Assembly (NCBI RefSeq): GCF_051857475.1
Contig: NZ_JBPZGZ010000007.1
Coordinates: forward strand, 124,001 to 188,000
Source: Pelomonas sp051857475
Lineage (GTDB): Bacteria > Pseudomonadota > Gammaproteobacteria > Burkholderiales > Burkholderiaceae_C
Direction: 5' to 3'
DNA length: 64,000 nucleotides
Within the stretch, counting starts at the first letter, position 1. Each line of letters opens with the position of its first letter. The notes beneath the pieces were generated by a model, which did no database searches, had not been told where the DNA came from, and saw only the letters and a list, made by a program, of their open reading frames with translations. A program made the position numbers and the translations under genes. Shown here one piece after another: positions 33,475-48,526 of the stretch.

Positions 33475-33614
33475 CTGCGGGCCGAGCGACGGGCCGCTCC
33501 CTAGCCGGCCCGCGCTGGCGATGTGCTTGCGGCTCAATGCTGCAAGCATCGCCGTCCCCTCGGGGGACCGACCAGGCGTGCCCGCGTTCAGCAGGGCAGG
33601 AGTGGGCGAGGGGC
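33475..33614 (-). ncRNA. Structured leader element, copy 2 (upstream of receiver gene)
   Basis: Read on the minus strand from 33614, this repeats the element at 16950-17090. It has GCCCCTCG, then a TGAAC-loop hairpin whose stem is TGCCC..GC/GC GGGCA. GGTCCCCCGAGGGGAC follows, then GGCGATG-CTTGCAGC-ATTGA-GCCGCAAG-CA-CATCGCC, then CGGGCCG...CGGCCCG. Both loops (TGAAC and ATTGA) are conserved. The first stem has a different sequence from copy 1 but still pairs, which is covariation. It ends 21 nt before the ATG of the receiver gene. It could be a cis-regulatory leader or a processed small RNA. Confidence 0.6.
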
Positions 33615-33623
33615 ACGTTCATA

Positions 33624-36737
<3,114 letters not shown>

Positions 36738-36823
36738 CCCGCACTCCCACCCCCCAACGACTGGGAAGTTATGCCGATGCATTGTGGCCCCGCAAACAGG
36801 GGGTGCATCCTCTGGAATGTGGC

Positions 36824-37252
36824 TTATTCCCGGGAGTTCAGCAGCTCGAAGCCCCCATAGCGGGCCATGAAGCGCGCGCGGCCTTCGCGTTCGAAGGCCT
36901 GGGCGTCCCAGTCGCCCGGCAGCAGGCGGTCGGCGAAGGCGCTGCGGAAGCGATAGACCTGGGCAGGCAGCGTCGTGCCGTCGGCCCGGGCCACGACGAC
37001 ACCGGCGCGCTCGTACTCCTCGCCTTCGAAGGCATCGAGCCGTTGCCAGGCGTCGGGAGTTACATCGAGGTAGAGGCGGCCCGGCACGAGGCCGCCGGGC
37101 GCGGCCTGCAGGCCGGGGTAGTCCTGACCACGCACTGGGTGGCGCCGGTGATCCGCCAGCGAGGCTGGCTCGCTGGCGAATTCATGCCCGCAGACGCGGG
37201 CCATGATGTCGGCCCACATCAGCGAGCCGTAGGTGAAGCAGTGACGGGTCAC
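36824..37252 (-). CDS. Gamma-glutamylcyclotransferase-like (AIG2) protein
   Basis: This is a protein of about 142 residues with the AIG2/GGCT fold. CFTYGSLMWADIM is the typical substrate-loop start. PGRLYLDVTPDAWQRLDAFEGEEYER includes the Glu (FEGEEY) that usually acts as catalytic base. Family members release 5-oxoproline from gamma-glutamyl compounds. The start is probably GTG at 37252, seven bases after the fba stop, with AAGGGTG upstream; a longer frame begins inside fba. It is probably in an operon with fba. The hybrid kinase gene begins 86 bp downstream. Confidence 0.85.
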   Translation of the reverse strand: MTRHCFTYGSLMWADIMARVCGHEFASEPASLADHRRHPVRGQDYPGLQAAPGGLVPGRLYLDVTPDAWQRLDAFEGEEYERAGVVVARADGTTLPAQVYRFRSAFADRLLPGDWDAQAFEREGRARFMARYGGFELLNSRE

Positions 37253-37259
37253 TGCACCC

Positions 37260-38324
37260 TTACTGGACCTTCTGCGCCAGCTCGCCGCGCGCATAGGCGC
37301 CGGCGATGTCGCTCAGCGTGCGGCCCTTGATCTTGGCGGCCTGGCCTTCGCAGCCAAACTGCACATAGCGCTCCTTGGCGATGACCTTGGCGGCCTCGCG
37401 GGCCGGCTTGAGCCATTCGCGGGCGTCGAACTTGTCGGGGTTCTCGGCCAGAAACTTGCGCACCGCGCCCGTCATCGCCAGGCGGATGTCGGTGTCGATG
37501 TTGATCTTGCGCACGCCATGCTTGATGGCTTCCTGGATCTCGCTGACCGGCACGCCGAAGGTCTGCTTCATCTTGCCGCCGTACTGGTTGATGATGGCCA
37601 GCAACTCCTCGGGCACGCTGGACGAGCCGTGCATGACCAGGTGGGTGTTGGGGATGCGGGCGTGGATTTCCTTGACGCGGCCGATGGCCAGGATGTCGCC
37701 CGTGGGCTTGCGGCTGAACTTGTAGGCGCCGTGGCTGGTGCCGATGGCGATGGCCAGGGCGTCCAGCTGCGTGGCCTTGACGAAGACGGCGGCCTCCTCG
37801 GGGTCGGTCAGCATCTGGCTGTGGTCCAGCTTGCCCTCGGCGCCGATGCCGTCTTCCTCGCCGGCTTCACCGGTTTCCAGGTTGCCCAGGCAGCCCAGCT
37901 CGCCCTCGACGGTGACGCCGACCTGGTGGGCCATCTCGACGACCTTGCGGGTGACGTCCATGTTGTAGTCGAAGGAGGCCGGCGTCTTGCCGTCTTCCAT
38001 CAGCGAGCCGTCCATCATGACGGAGCCGAAGCCCAGGTCGATGGCACCGGCGCAGACCTTGACGCTGGTGCCGTGGTCCTGGTGCATGACCAGGGGGATG
38101 TGGGGGTACATCTCGGCAGCGGCCTGGATCAGGTGCTTGATGAAGGGTTCGCCGGCGTATTTCCGGGCGCCGGCCGAGGCCTGCAGGATGACCGGTGCGC
38201 CGACTTCGTCGGCCGCGGCCATGACGGCCTGCACTTGTTCCAGGTTGTTGACGTTGAAGGCTGGGATGCCGTAGCCGTTTTCGGCGGCGTGGTCCAGCAG
38301 CTGGCGCATGGAAACGAGAGGCAT
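37260..38324 (-). CDS. fba: Class II fructose-1,6-bisphosphate aldolase
   Basis: This 354-residue zinc aldolase interconverts fructose-1,6-bisphosphate with DHAP and glyceraldehyde-3-phosphate in glycolysis, gluconeogenesis and the Calvin cycle. The metal-site motifs are VMHQDHGTSVKVC (His-Asp-His) and MDGSLMEDGKTPASFDYN. EGELGCLGNLE carries a further ligand Glu, GTSHGAYKF the next His, and LVMHGSSSVPEELL the third His. INIDTDIRLAMTG is the phosphate-binding region. Length and motifs match the CbbA-like class II type. It belongs to the fba-pur neighbourhood seen in Burkholderiales. A 146-bp region separates it from the divergent HTH-ATPase gene. Confidence 0.97.
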   Translation of the reverse strand: MPLVSMRQLLDHAAENGYGIPAFNVNNLEQVQAVMAAADEVGAPVILQASAGARKYAGEPFIKHLIQAAAEMYPHIPLVMHQDHGTSVKVCAGAIDLGFGSVMMDGSLMEDGKTPASFDYNMDVTRKVVEMAHQVGVTVEGELGCLGNLETGEAGEEDGIGAEGKLDHSQMLTDPEEAAVFVKATQLDALAIAIGTSHGAYKFSRKPTGDILAIGRVKEIHARIPNTHLVMHGSSSVPEELLAIINQYGGKMKQTFGVPVSEIQEAIKHGVRKINIDTDIRLAMTGAVRKFLAENPDKFDAREWLKPAREAAKVIAKERYVQFGCEGQAAKIKGRTLSDIAGAYARGELAQKVQ

Positions 38325-38470
38325 GGGTTGTCCCCGGTGTAGTTGAGAAATCTCGACCGACTGCGGCACACACCCTAGGCTGTAACCGCGCCGTAACTGG
38401 TTGGGGATTCTATGGAGTCGCGGGGATGCCCCACCCCCCTCGCTTGCCGGGCGCTTCACAATGCCCCGCC

Positions 38471-39490
38471 ATGACCCGGCTCGTCTTCGACCACCTCACC
38501 AACTGGATCACCGCCGCGGCCAGCGAGCATTCGCACGAGCTGCCGGCCCACATCGAGGAGCGCACGGGCGCCAGCCACCGCGCCGTGCTGGCGGCCCTGA
38601 AGCGCCTGGTGGACGCCGGCTGGCTGACCCGCTCCGGCACCAGCCGCCGCCCGGTGTTCGCCCCCGGCGCCCTGCGCCAGGTGGCGCGCAGCTACACCCT
38701 CTACGGCCTGCAGGAAGACCTGCCCTGGCAGCGCGACTTCGCGCCTCACTTCGCGTTGCCGAAACATGTCGAGCGCATGGTGCAGCATGGCTTCACCGAG
38801 CTGGTCAACAACGCGGCCGACCATTCCGGCGGCAGCAGCGTCACGGTGTCGCTGCGCCAGACGCCCACCCATGTGCAGCTCCTCGTCAGCGACGACGGCA
38901 TCGGCGTCTTCGACAAGATCTGCAGCGCCTTCGCCCTGGAAGACCCCCAGCACGCCATGCTGGAGCTCAGCAAGGGGCGGCTGACCAGCGCCCCCGACGC
39001 CCACACCGGCCGGGGCCTGTTCTTCAGCAGCCAGCTGGCCGACGTCTTCGACATCCACGCCAACAACACCGCCTACCAGCGCCGCGCCTGGGAAAGCGCG
39101 GGCTGGAAAAAGGGCCGCGCCCTGCCCCGCCAGGGCAGCAGCATCTACATGGCCATCGCGCTGAACACGACGCGCACGCTGGACGGCATCATGGAGGCCT
39201 GGAGCATCGGCGGCGACGGCATCGAATTCGACCAGACCCGGGTGCAGCTGCGCCTGCTGGCCGGCGAGGGTCAGGCCCTGGACTCACGTGCCCAGGCCCG
39301 GCGCGTCGGTTCGCGGCTGTCGACCTTCAGGCGCGCGGAGATCGACTTCGACGGCGTCACCGACGTCGGCCACGGCTTCACGGACGAACTCTTCCGCGTC
39401 TTCGCCAAGGCCAATCCGCAGATCGAGCTGGTGGCCATCAACGCGACGCCGCGCATTGAGGCCCTGGTCAAGAGCGCTCGCGCCGGATGA
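38471..39490 (+). CDS. HTH-ATPase-DUF4325 (STAS-like) regulator
   Basis: This 339-residue cytoplasmic protein has three parts. The first is a winged-helix-like segment at about 15-70 (HIEERTGASHRAVLAALKRLVDAGWLTRSGTSRRP). The second is a HATPase domain at about 100-240, with HGFTELVNNAADHSGG as N-box and SDDGIGVFDKI as G1. The third is a C-terminal DUF4325 STAS-like domain at about 245-335 (VGSRLSTFRRAEIDFDGVTDVGHGFTDELFRVFA). The kinase-like ATPase resembles anti-sigma factors of the SpoIIAB/RsbW type, and STAS resembles their antagonists. A fused switch that also binds DNA is therefore plausible, but no function is established. Its stop overlaps the next start by four bases. Confidence 0.87.
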   Translation: MTRLVFDHLTNWITAAASEHSHELPAHIEERTGASHRAVLAALKRLVDAGWLTRSGTSRRPVFAPGALRQVARSYTLYGLQEDLPWQRDFAPHFALPKHVERMVQHGFTELVNNAADHSGGSSVTVSLRQTPTHVQLLVSDDGIGVFDKICSAFALEDPQHAMLELSKGRLTSAPDAHTGRGLFFSSQLADVFDIHANNTAYQRRAWESAGWKKGRALPRQGSSIYMAIALNTTRTLDGIMEAWSIGGDGIEFDQTRVQLRLLAGEGQALDSRAQARRVGSRLSTFRRAEIDFDGVTDVGHGFTDELFRVFAKANPQIELVAINATPRIEALVKSARAG

Positions 39491-40239
39491 AGCTGGCCCT
39501 CTTGCTTGCGCTGGGCATGGCCTGCACCCTGGCACAGGCCCAGGACCGACAGGGCTGCAGCGATGCGATCGAACAGGCGCTGCGGGCGGCTCGGCCACGC
39601 ACCGTCGGGCTCGGCGAGCTGGTCTCTCAGCACTGCAAGCCCTGGCCGCCTGCCGCGGACCGCATCTCCGCCGCCGTGATGGCCTTCCAGAGCGCCGCCA
39701 AATCACCCGAGGGCGACGCCGCCTGGGAGGTGGTCCTCGCCTTGCTCGATGCCCGCACACTGCGCCCTCTGCAGATGCGCTGGACCCATGTCGACTCGGA
39801 CGCGCTCACCGGCGTCGGCGAATACAGCTTCAAACTGGATACCGCGGCCTGGCAGTTGACGCCACAGCTGCGCGCGCTGGGGCTGCGCTTTCATTCCACG
39901 GTCCATGGCTCACAGTACGCCGAGGCCATCTGGAGCAATGAGCTGATGCTGTTCGTGCCCGACGGCGGCCGCTTGCGCCAGGTGTTTGGCGTCGCGACAC
40001 ATGCCCGGGCCCGGCTCGAGAACGACGAGAACGAATGGCAAGGCGCTCAACTCTCCCTGGCCATGAGCCGACCCGGCCCTGCGGGATGGGCCGACATCGT
40101 CGTCACCGACACCGACGACCACGAAGGTGCCAGCCGCCGGCCGCGCCGATGGACCTACCGCTACGACGGCAAGGCCTATCGCCTGAACGCCGACCCGGCG
40201 CCGTTCTGGAGCAACTACTGCTGCGCGGTGAGCTGGTGA
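39487..40239 (+). CDS. Secreted hypothetical protein
   Basis: This 250-residue protein has a signal peptide (1-19, ending AQAQ). The mature part contains Cys residues (RQGCSDA, SQHCKP, SNYCCAVSW) that could form disulfides in the periplasm. A short repeat-poor beta-rich core (LRPLQMRWTHVDSDALTGVGEYSFKLD) is not recognisable. It overlaps the HTH-ATPase-DUF4325 gene by four bases (ATGA), which suggests co-translation, although the two products would be in different compartments. It converges with the pirin gene at a distance of six bases. Confidence 0.8.
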   Translation: MKLALLLALGMACTLAQAQDRQGCSDAIEQALRAARPRTVGLGELVSQHCKPWPPAADRISAAVMAFQSAAKSPEGDAAWEVVLALLDARTLRPLQMRWTHVDSDALTGVGEYSFKLDTAAWQLTPQLRALGLRFHSTVHGSQYAEAIWSNELMLFVPDGGRLRQVFGVATHARARLENDENEWQGAQLSLAMSRPGPAGWADIVVTDTDDHEGASRRPRRWTYRYDGKAYRLNADPAPFWSNYCCAVSW

Positions 40240-40245
40240 GCCCGC

Positions 40246-41145
40246 TCAGGGCTTCCTGAGCGCCGGCACCGGCGGCACTGCGATGCGCGGGCCGTTGTAG
40301 CCCTCAACCACGCCAAAGCGCCCGCCATCCTCGCGGGCCCAGTCCATGGCCCAGTCCTGCATCTCCGCAGGCTCGCGGGCGACGAAGTTCCACCACAGCA
40401 GCGGCGGTTGCGCCCAGGGCTCGCCGCCCAGCAGCAGCAGGCGCGACGCGGCCGAACAGCGCAGCTCGACGGACTCGCAGCCCGGGCCGATGTAGAGCAG
40501 GGTGCCGGGCGCGATCGTCTCAACGGCATCATGGCCTGCCGGCGCGGCCTCGATCTCGCCTTCCAGCAGCATCAGCCCGTGCTCGAATCCGGCATCCAGC
40601 TTCAGCACCGCATCGGCCGGGCCGTCGGCCACGAGGTCCACGCCCAGCAGCGGCGTGAAGCTGGGCACCGGCGAGCGCAGGCCACCGAAATCACCGACCA
40701 GCAGCGTGCCGTCGAAGCCGCCCACCGAGCAGCGCGGCAGCTCGGCGAAATGCTGGAAGCTGGGCGCCCTCTCCCGCTCGGCGTCCGGCAGCGCGATCCA
40801 CAGCTGGGCCAGGTGGATGCGGTCGGACAGCGACTCCTCGCTGTGCGAGATGCCATGACCGGCCGTCATCAGATTGACCTGCCCCGGCCGCAGCACCTGC
40901 TCCGAGCCCAGGCTGTCGCGGTGCAGGATTTCGCCTTCGATCATCCAGCTGAAGGTCGACAGCCCGGTGTGCGGATGGGGGCCAACATTCATGCGCCTCT
41001 CGGGCGGCAGCGTGGCCGGGCCGGCGTGGTCGGCAAAGCACCAGGCACCGATGACGCGGCGGCCCTTGTTCGGCAGCGCCCGCTGGATGGGGATGCCGCC
41101 GACGTCGCCGATATGGCTGGTGATGCGCTCGACGTGCAGGCTCAT
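40246..41145 (-). CDS. Pirin family protein
   Basis: This 299-residue bicupin has the pirin metal site in the N-terminal cupin. NVGPHPHTGLSTFSWMIEGEILHRDSLG supplies three His residues, and MTAGHGISHSEES a further His and Glu. The C-terminal cupin (GHDAVETIAPGTLLYIGPG) has lost most ligands, as in other family members. Pirins bind Fe and some, such as YhhW, show quercetin dioxygenase activity; physiological roles differ. The ATG at 41145 overlaps the FMN reductase gene by four bases, so the two are co-translated. An oxidative-stress link is inferred from this pairing. Confidence 0.95.
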   Translation of the reverse strand: MSLHVERITSHIGDVGGIPIQRALPNKGRRVIGAWCFADHAGPATLPPERRMNVGPHPHTGLSTFSWMIEGEILHRDSLGSEQVLRPGQVNLMTAGHGISHSEESLSDRIHLAQLWIALPDAERERAPSFQHFAELPRCSVGGFDGTLLVGDFGGLRSPVPSFTPLLGVDLVADGPADAVLKLDAGFEHGLMLLEGEIEAAPAGHDAVETIAPGTLLYIGPGCESVELRCSAASRLLLLGGEPWAQPPLLWWNFVAREPAEMQDWAMDWAREDGGRFGVVEGYNGPRIAVPPVPALRKP

Positions 41146-41696
41146 GAGACCCTCTTCTTCACGAAGTCGACAAAGCCCTGCACGAAATGCTGCAGCTGCT
41201 CGCGGATCTTGTCGTCCACCAGGTGGCCGTCGGCATCGAAGACCGTGCCGGCCTTGGACACCATCAGCCGCCCGCCCATCCAGAAGTCGCTGCCGAAGGT
41301 GCGGAAGACCGACAGCAGCGCATCCTGGGACTGCACGGTGCCGAAGCCACCGGGCGTGGCGCCGATCAAGGCCGTCGGCTTGCCGCCGAACAACTTGGCG
41401 CCCTCGCCGCTGGGCCGCGACAGCCAGTCCAGGCCGTTCTTCAGCACGCCGGGAATGCTGTTGTTGTACTCGGGCGTGCTGACCAGCAAGGCGTCGGCGG
41501 CACGGATCTCCTCGCGCAGCTTCGTCACCGCCGCGGGGATGCCCTGGGCCTCGACGTCGCCGTCGTACAGCGGGATGCCGTGCAGGGTGCGCAGCTCGAT
41601 GGTGACGCCCTCGGGCGCCATCGCGAGGGCGGCGCGCAGCAGGGCGGTGTTGTAGGAGGCGCGGCGCAGCGCGCCGCTGAGGGCAATGATGTGCAT
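41142..41696 (-). CDS. NADPH-dependent FMN reductase (flavodoxin-like)
   Basis: This 184-residue flavodoxin-fold protein starts with MHIIALSGALRRASYNTALLRAA, the FMN-phosphate loop of the NAD(P)H-dependent FMN reductase family. STPEYNNSIPGVLKNGLDWLSRP is the diagnostic isoalloxazine-binding segment. It likely reduces FMN, quinones or chromate using NADPH in the cytoplasm. The gene overlaps pirin by four bases. It is divergent from the CopZ-like gene, with 50 bp between the starts. Confidence 0.95.
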   Translation of the reverse strand: MHIIALSGALRRASYNTALLRAALAMAPEGVTIELRTLHGIPLYDGDVEAQGIPAAVTKLREEIRAADALLVSTPEYNNSIPGVLKNGLDWLSRPSGEGAKLFGGKPTALIGATPGGFGTVQSQDALLSVFRTFGSDFWMGGRLMVSKAGTVFDADGHLVDDKIREQLQHFVQGFVDFVKKRVS

Positions 41697-41746
41697 GGCA
41701 GGACGGCGAACCGGAGGCTGGAACGAATACGGGGCATGATGCCAGC

Positions 41747-41950
41747 ATGCACAGCTTCATCTTGCCCGACATGAGCTGCGGCCATTGCGTGGCCGCCATC
41801 ACCGAGGCGCTGAAGGCCGCCGACGACCAGGCCCGGATCGACATCGACCGCGAAGCCAGGACGGCCAGCGTCGAAAGCGCCCTGCCCCGCGCCACACTCG
41901 CCGCCGCACTGACCGAGGCCGGCTATCCGCCGGCCCCGAACCCCGCTTAA
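41747..41950 (+). CDS. Heavy-metal-associated (CopZ-like) metallochaperone
   Basis: This 67-residue HMA domain protein has MSCGHC (CxxC) in the first loop (residues 9-14) and the beta-alpha-beta-beta-alpha-beta pattern. Family members carry Cu(I) or other soft metals to P-type ATPases. None of those partners is nearby. It overlaps the convergent molybdopterin-subunit gene by four bases at the stop. The neighbouring FMN reductase gene is divergent, so it is probably its own transcription unit. Confidence 0.93.
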   Translation: MHSFILPDMSCGHCVAAITEALKAADDQARIDIDREARTASVESALPRATLAAALTEAGYPPAPNPA

Positions 41951-44166
41951 GCGAAGCGGAAAGGCAGCTCGCGCTGGCGCTGGCCGGTCAGGCGCGCCAC
42001 CGCATTCGCGAGAGCCGGCGCCAGGGCCGGCAAGCCGGGCTCGCCCATGCCCTTGGGCGGGTCGTTGCTGGGCACGATGCTGACCGTCATGACCTTGGGC
42101 GCATCGGTGATGCGCGGCATGGCCATGTCGTAGAAGTTGTTCTGCTCGACGGCGCCATCCTTGAAGGTGACGCGGTGCGTCGGCATCGTCGTCGCCAGGG
42201 CCATGATGGCCGCGCCCTGCACCTGGGTCTCGACCGCCTTGGGATTCACGCAGAGATTGCAATGCACGCCGGCATGCACTTCCTGCAGCACCGGCTGGCG
42301 GTCCTTGCCTTTGCCCTTCATGCTGGCCACGACGACATAGGCGACGACGGACTCGAAGCTTTCGTGCACGGCCACGCCCCAGGCCTGGCCGGGCTTGAGC
42401 TTGCGCTTGCCATAGCCGCTCTTGTCGACGGCCGCCTGCAGCGCCAGGCGATGGCGCTCGGCCTTGGCGTTGCCCTCCATCAACTTGAGCCGGTAGGCCA
42501 CCGGGTCCTGCTTGGTGGCAAACGCAATCTCGTCAACCAGGGTCTCCATCACATAGGCCGTGTGCGTGGAGCCGACCGAGCGCCACCACAGCACCGGCAC
42601 ATTGACGTCGGGGTGATGCACGCTGAGGTTCATCGGGAACTCGTAGGGCTCGCGCATGCCCTCTGTCGTCGTGCCGTCCACGCCCTTCTGGTAGCCGAAG
42701 CCCTCCAGCGGCGAGCCCTTGAGGATGCTCTGGCTGACGATGCGGTGCTGCCAGCCGGCGATCTTGCCGGTCGCGTCGAAGCCGATCTCGGCGCGGTGCA
42801 CGGTCATGGGCCGGTAGTAGCCCGACTTCACATCGTCCTCGCGGCTCCAGATCACCTTGACCGGCATGGGCTTGCCCGCCTGCGCGAGCGCCACCGCCAC
42901 GGCCGCCGCCTCGCGCGGCCACTCGGTGGCGGGCGTGGCGCGCCGGCCGAAGCCGCCGCCGGCCATCTGCACGTGGATCTGCACCTGCTCGGGCTTGAGC
43001 CCGACCGTCTTGGCCAGGTTCATCGCGTCGATGCCGGGCATCTGGGCCGCGTAATAGAGATCGCAGCGGTCGGCCTTCAGGTCCACCGTGCAGGCCAGCG
43101 GCTCCATCTGGGCATGGTTCAGGTAGGGGAAGACGAAGTCGGCCGTGATCTTCTTGGGTGCCTTGCTCCAGGCGCCGACATCGGCCTGGAATTCGGGCTT
43201 GGGCGCCGGCGTGCCGGCCGTCCTGGCCAGGGCCAGGTACTGCTTGGTCAGGGCCACCGTGTCGGGCCTGGCCACGCCGGCCAGGTCCCAGTCCACCTTC
43301 AGCGCATCTCGGCCCTTCTTGGCCGCCCAGTAGCCGCTAGCCACCACCGCCACGCCCTGGCCGCCACGGTCCAGCGGCACCGGCAGCACGGCCTTGACAC
43401 CCTGGACCTTGAGCGCCTCGCTGGAGTCCAGCTTGGCGATCTTGCCGTTGAAGACCGGCGGGCGCTGGATGACGGCCACGGCCATGCCGGGCAGCTGCAC
43501 GTCCATGCCATAGGCCTGGGTGCCGGTGCTCTTGGCCTTGCTGACAACCAGGCCGGTCGGCTGGCCGATGAGCTTGAAGTTCTTGGGGTCCTTCAGCGTG
43601 ACGGCCTCGGGCACCGTGCCCTTCATGGCGGCGTCGAAGAACTCGCCATAGCCGGCGCTCTTGCCACCGCCCGAGATGACACCGTTCTCGGCCTTCAGTG
43701 ACGAGGCCGGCACGCCCCAGCTTTCGGCCGCGGCGGCCACCAGCATGGCCTTGGTGCGGGCGCCGAGTTCACGGTATTGCTGGTAGCTGTTCTTGACCGA
43801 GTTGGAGCCGCCGGTCAGGTGGATGCCGAACAGCGGATCCACATAGGCGGCCTTCTGGTCGCCGAAGCCGGTGCGCACCCGGCTCCAGTCGGCGTCCAGC
43901 TCCTCGGCGCAGATCATGGCCAGGCCGGTCTCGATGCCCTGGCCCATGTCCATGCGGTTGCACAGGATGGTGGTGGTGCCGTCCCTGGCGATGCTGACGA
44001 AGGCCAGCGGCTGTTCGGTCGGCTTGGAACCGGGCTTGGGCGCCTGGGCCGAGGCGACGCCCGGCAGCAAGGCCAGGCCGACGGCGCCGCCGAAGGTGGT
44101 GGTGACAAAGCTGCGGCGGGACAGCCCACCGGAGACAAGCTGGTCGATGCGACGTGGGTTCAGCAT
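41947..44166 (-). CDS. Molybdopterin-binding subunit, IorB-type aldehyde/isoquinoline oxidoreductase
   Basis: This 739-residue subunit of the xanthine-dehydrogenase superfamily has an N-terminal Tat signal (SRRSFVTTTFGGAVGLALLPGVASA). The enzyme is therefore exported to the periplasm with its cofactor. MPT-cytosine-dinucleotide-binding motifs are FGRRATPATEWPREAA, GQGIETGLAMICAEELDADWSRV and MGEPGLPALAPALANAV near the C-terminus, which has the catalytic Glu region. This is the large subunit of two-subunit enzymes oxidising isoquinoline or aldehydes. The substrate cannot be read from sequence. The ATG at 44166 has GAGGAGG upstream. The small Fe-S subunit gene is 10 bp upstream. Confidence 0.95.
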   Translation of the reverse strand: MLNPRRIDQLVSGGLSRRSFVTTTFGGAVGLALLPGVASAQAPKPGSKPTEQPLAFVSIARDGTTTILCNRMDMGQGIETGLAMICAEELDADWSRVRTGFGDQKAAYVDPLFGIHLTGGSNSVKNSYQQYRELGARTKAMLVAAAAESWGVPASSLKAENGVISGGGKSAGYGEFFDAAMKGTVPEAVTLKDPKNFKLIGQPTGLVVSKAKSTGTQAYGMDVQLPGMAVAVIQRPPVFNGKIAKLDSSEALKVQGVKAVLPVPLDRGGQGVAVVASGYWAAKKGRDALKVDWDLAGVARPDTVALTKQYLALARTAGTPAPKPEFQADVGAWSKAPKKITADFVFPYLNHAQMEPLACTVDLKADRCDLYYAAQMPGIDAMNLAKTVGLKPEQVQIHVQMAGGGFGRRATPATEWPREAAAVAVALAQAGKPMPVKVIWSREDDVKSGYYRPMTVHRAEIGFDATGKIAGWQHRIVSQSILKGSPLEGFGYQKGVDGTTTEGMREPYEFPMNLSVHHPDVNVPVLWWRSVGSTHTAYVMETLVDEIAFATKQDPVAYRLKLMEGNAKAERHRLALQAAVDKSGYGKRKLKPGQAWGVAVHESFESVVAYVVVASMKGKGKDRQPVLQEVHAGVHCNLCVNPKAVETQVQGAAIMALATTMPTHRVTFKDGAVEQNNFYDMAMPRITDAPKVMTVSIVPSNDPPKGMGEPGLPALAPALANAVARLTGQRQRELPFRFA

Positions 44167-44176
44167 GGCGGCCTCC

Positions 44177-44632
44177 TCAGGCGAGTTGGGCCGCGGCCGC
44201 GTGGATGGCGGCGCGGATGCGGGTGTAGGTGCCACAGCGGCAGATATTGCCGGCCATGGCCGCGTCGATCTGGGCGTCGCTGGGCTTCTGGTTGCCCTTG
44301 AGCAGGGCCACGGCGCTCATGACCTGGCCGCTTTGACAGTAGCCGCACTGGGCCACGTCATGCTCGACCCAGGCCGCCTGCACGGCCTGGCCGACCTTGT
44401 CGCCCGCCACACCCTCGATGGTGGTCACCGGGCCGGTCACCGAGGAGATCGGTGTCAGGCAGGCGCGGATGGGCGTGCCGCCCACATGCATGGTGCAGGC
44501 GCCGCACTGGGCAGCACCGCAACCGAACTTGGCTCCGGTCAGCTGCAGTTCCTCGCGCACCGCCCACAGCAGGGGCATGTCGGGGTCTGCGTCCAGCGAG
44601 ACGGCGCGACCGTTGACGGTCAGATTGATCAT
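44177..44632 (-). CDS. [2Fe-2S] subunit, IorA-type oxidoreductase
   Basis: This 151-residue iron-sulfur subunit has a plant-type ferredoxin cluster (CGAAQCGACTMHVGG, with another Cys later) and a second helical-domain cluster (CGYCQSGQVMSA ... NICRCGTYTRI). It passes electrons from the molybdenum subunit. No Tat signal is present, so it is likely exported by riding along with the Tat-dependent large subunit 10 bp downstream. The enzyme lacks a FAD subunit, which fits IorAB-type enzymes donating to cytochrome c or a membrane acceptor. Confidence 0.96.
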   Translation of the reverse strand: MINLTVNGRAVSLDADPDMPLLWAVREELQLTGAKFGCGAAQCGACTMHVGGTPIRACLTPISSVTGPVTTIEGVAGDKVGQAVQAAWVEHDVAQCGYCQSGQVMSAVALLKGNQKPSDAQIDAAMAGNICRCGTYTRIRAAIHAAAAQLA

Positions 44633-44692
44633 GGCGTCCTCCGAGATGAGCCGCGGGCGACTCTAGCCAGAAGCAGCAGCCCAGTACATCAC

Positions 44693-48424
<3,732 letters not shown>

Positions 48425-48473
48425 GCGGCGCGACGATAGCGCCAACCTGTCGCCCACGATGGCTTCGGCCCAT

Positions 48474-48499
48474 AAAAAAGGGGCTCCGAAGAGCCCCTT
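48474..48499 (-). terminator. Rho-independent terminator of the TonB-dependent receptor gene
   Basis: Read on the minus strand, AAGGGGCTC-TTCG-GAGCCCCTT is a 9-bp stem with a UUCG-type tetraloop followed by a run of T residues. It begins 27 bp after the receptor stop codon. This is the clearest intrinsic terminator in the window. It separates the receptor from the double-kinase gene downstream. Confidence 0.92.
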
Positions 48500-48526
48500 G
48501 CTGCCGCGCCGTGGGCGCGGGTCATT

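Noticed and set aside
40408..41655. 415-codon plus-strand frame opposite the pirin and FMN reductase genes
   Set aside because: It is antisense to two overlapping genes with clear motifs and has no signature of its own.
41145..41895. Upstream extension of the pirin frame to 41895
   Set aside because: The extension is Arg/His-rich out-of-context sequence across the FMN reductase gene. The pirin fold begins at the ATG at 41145.
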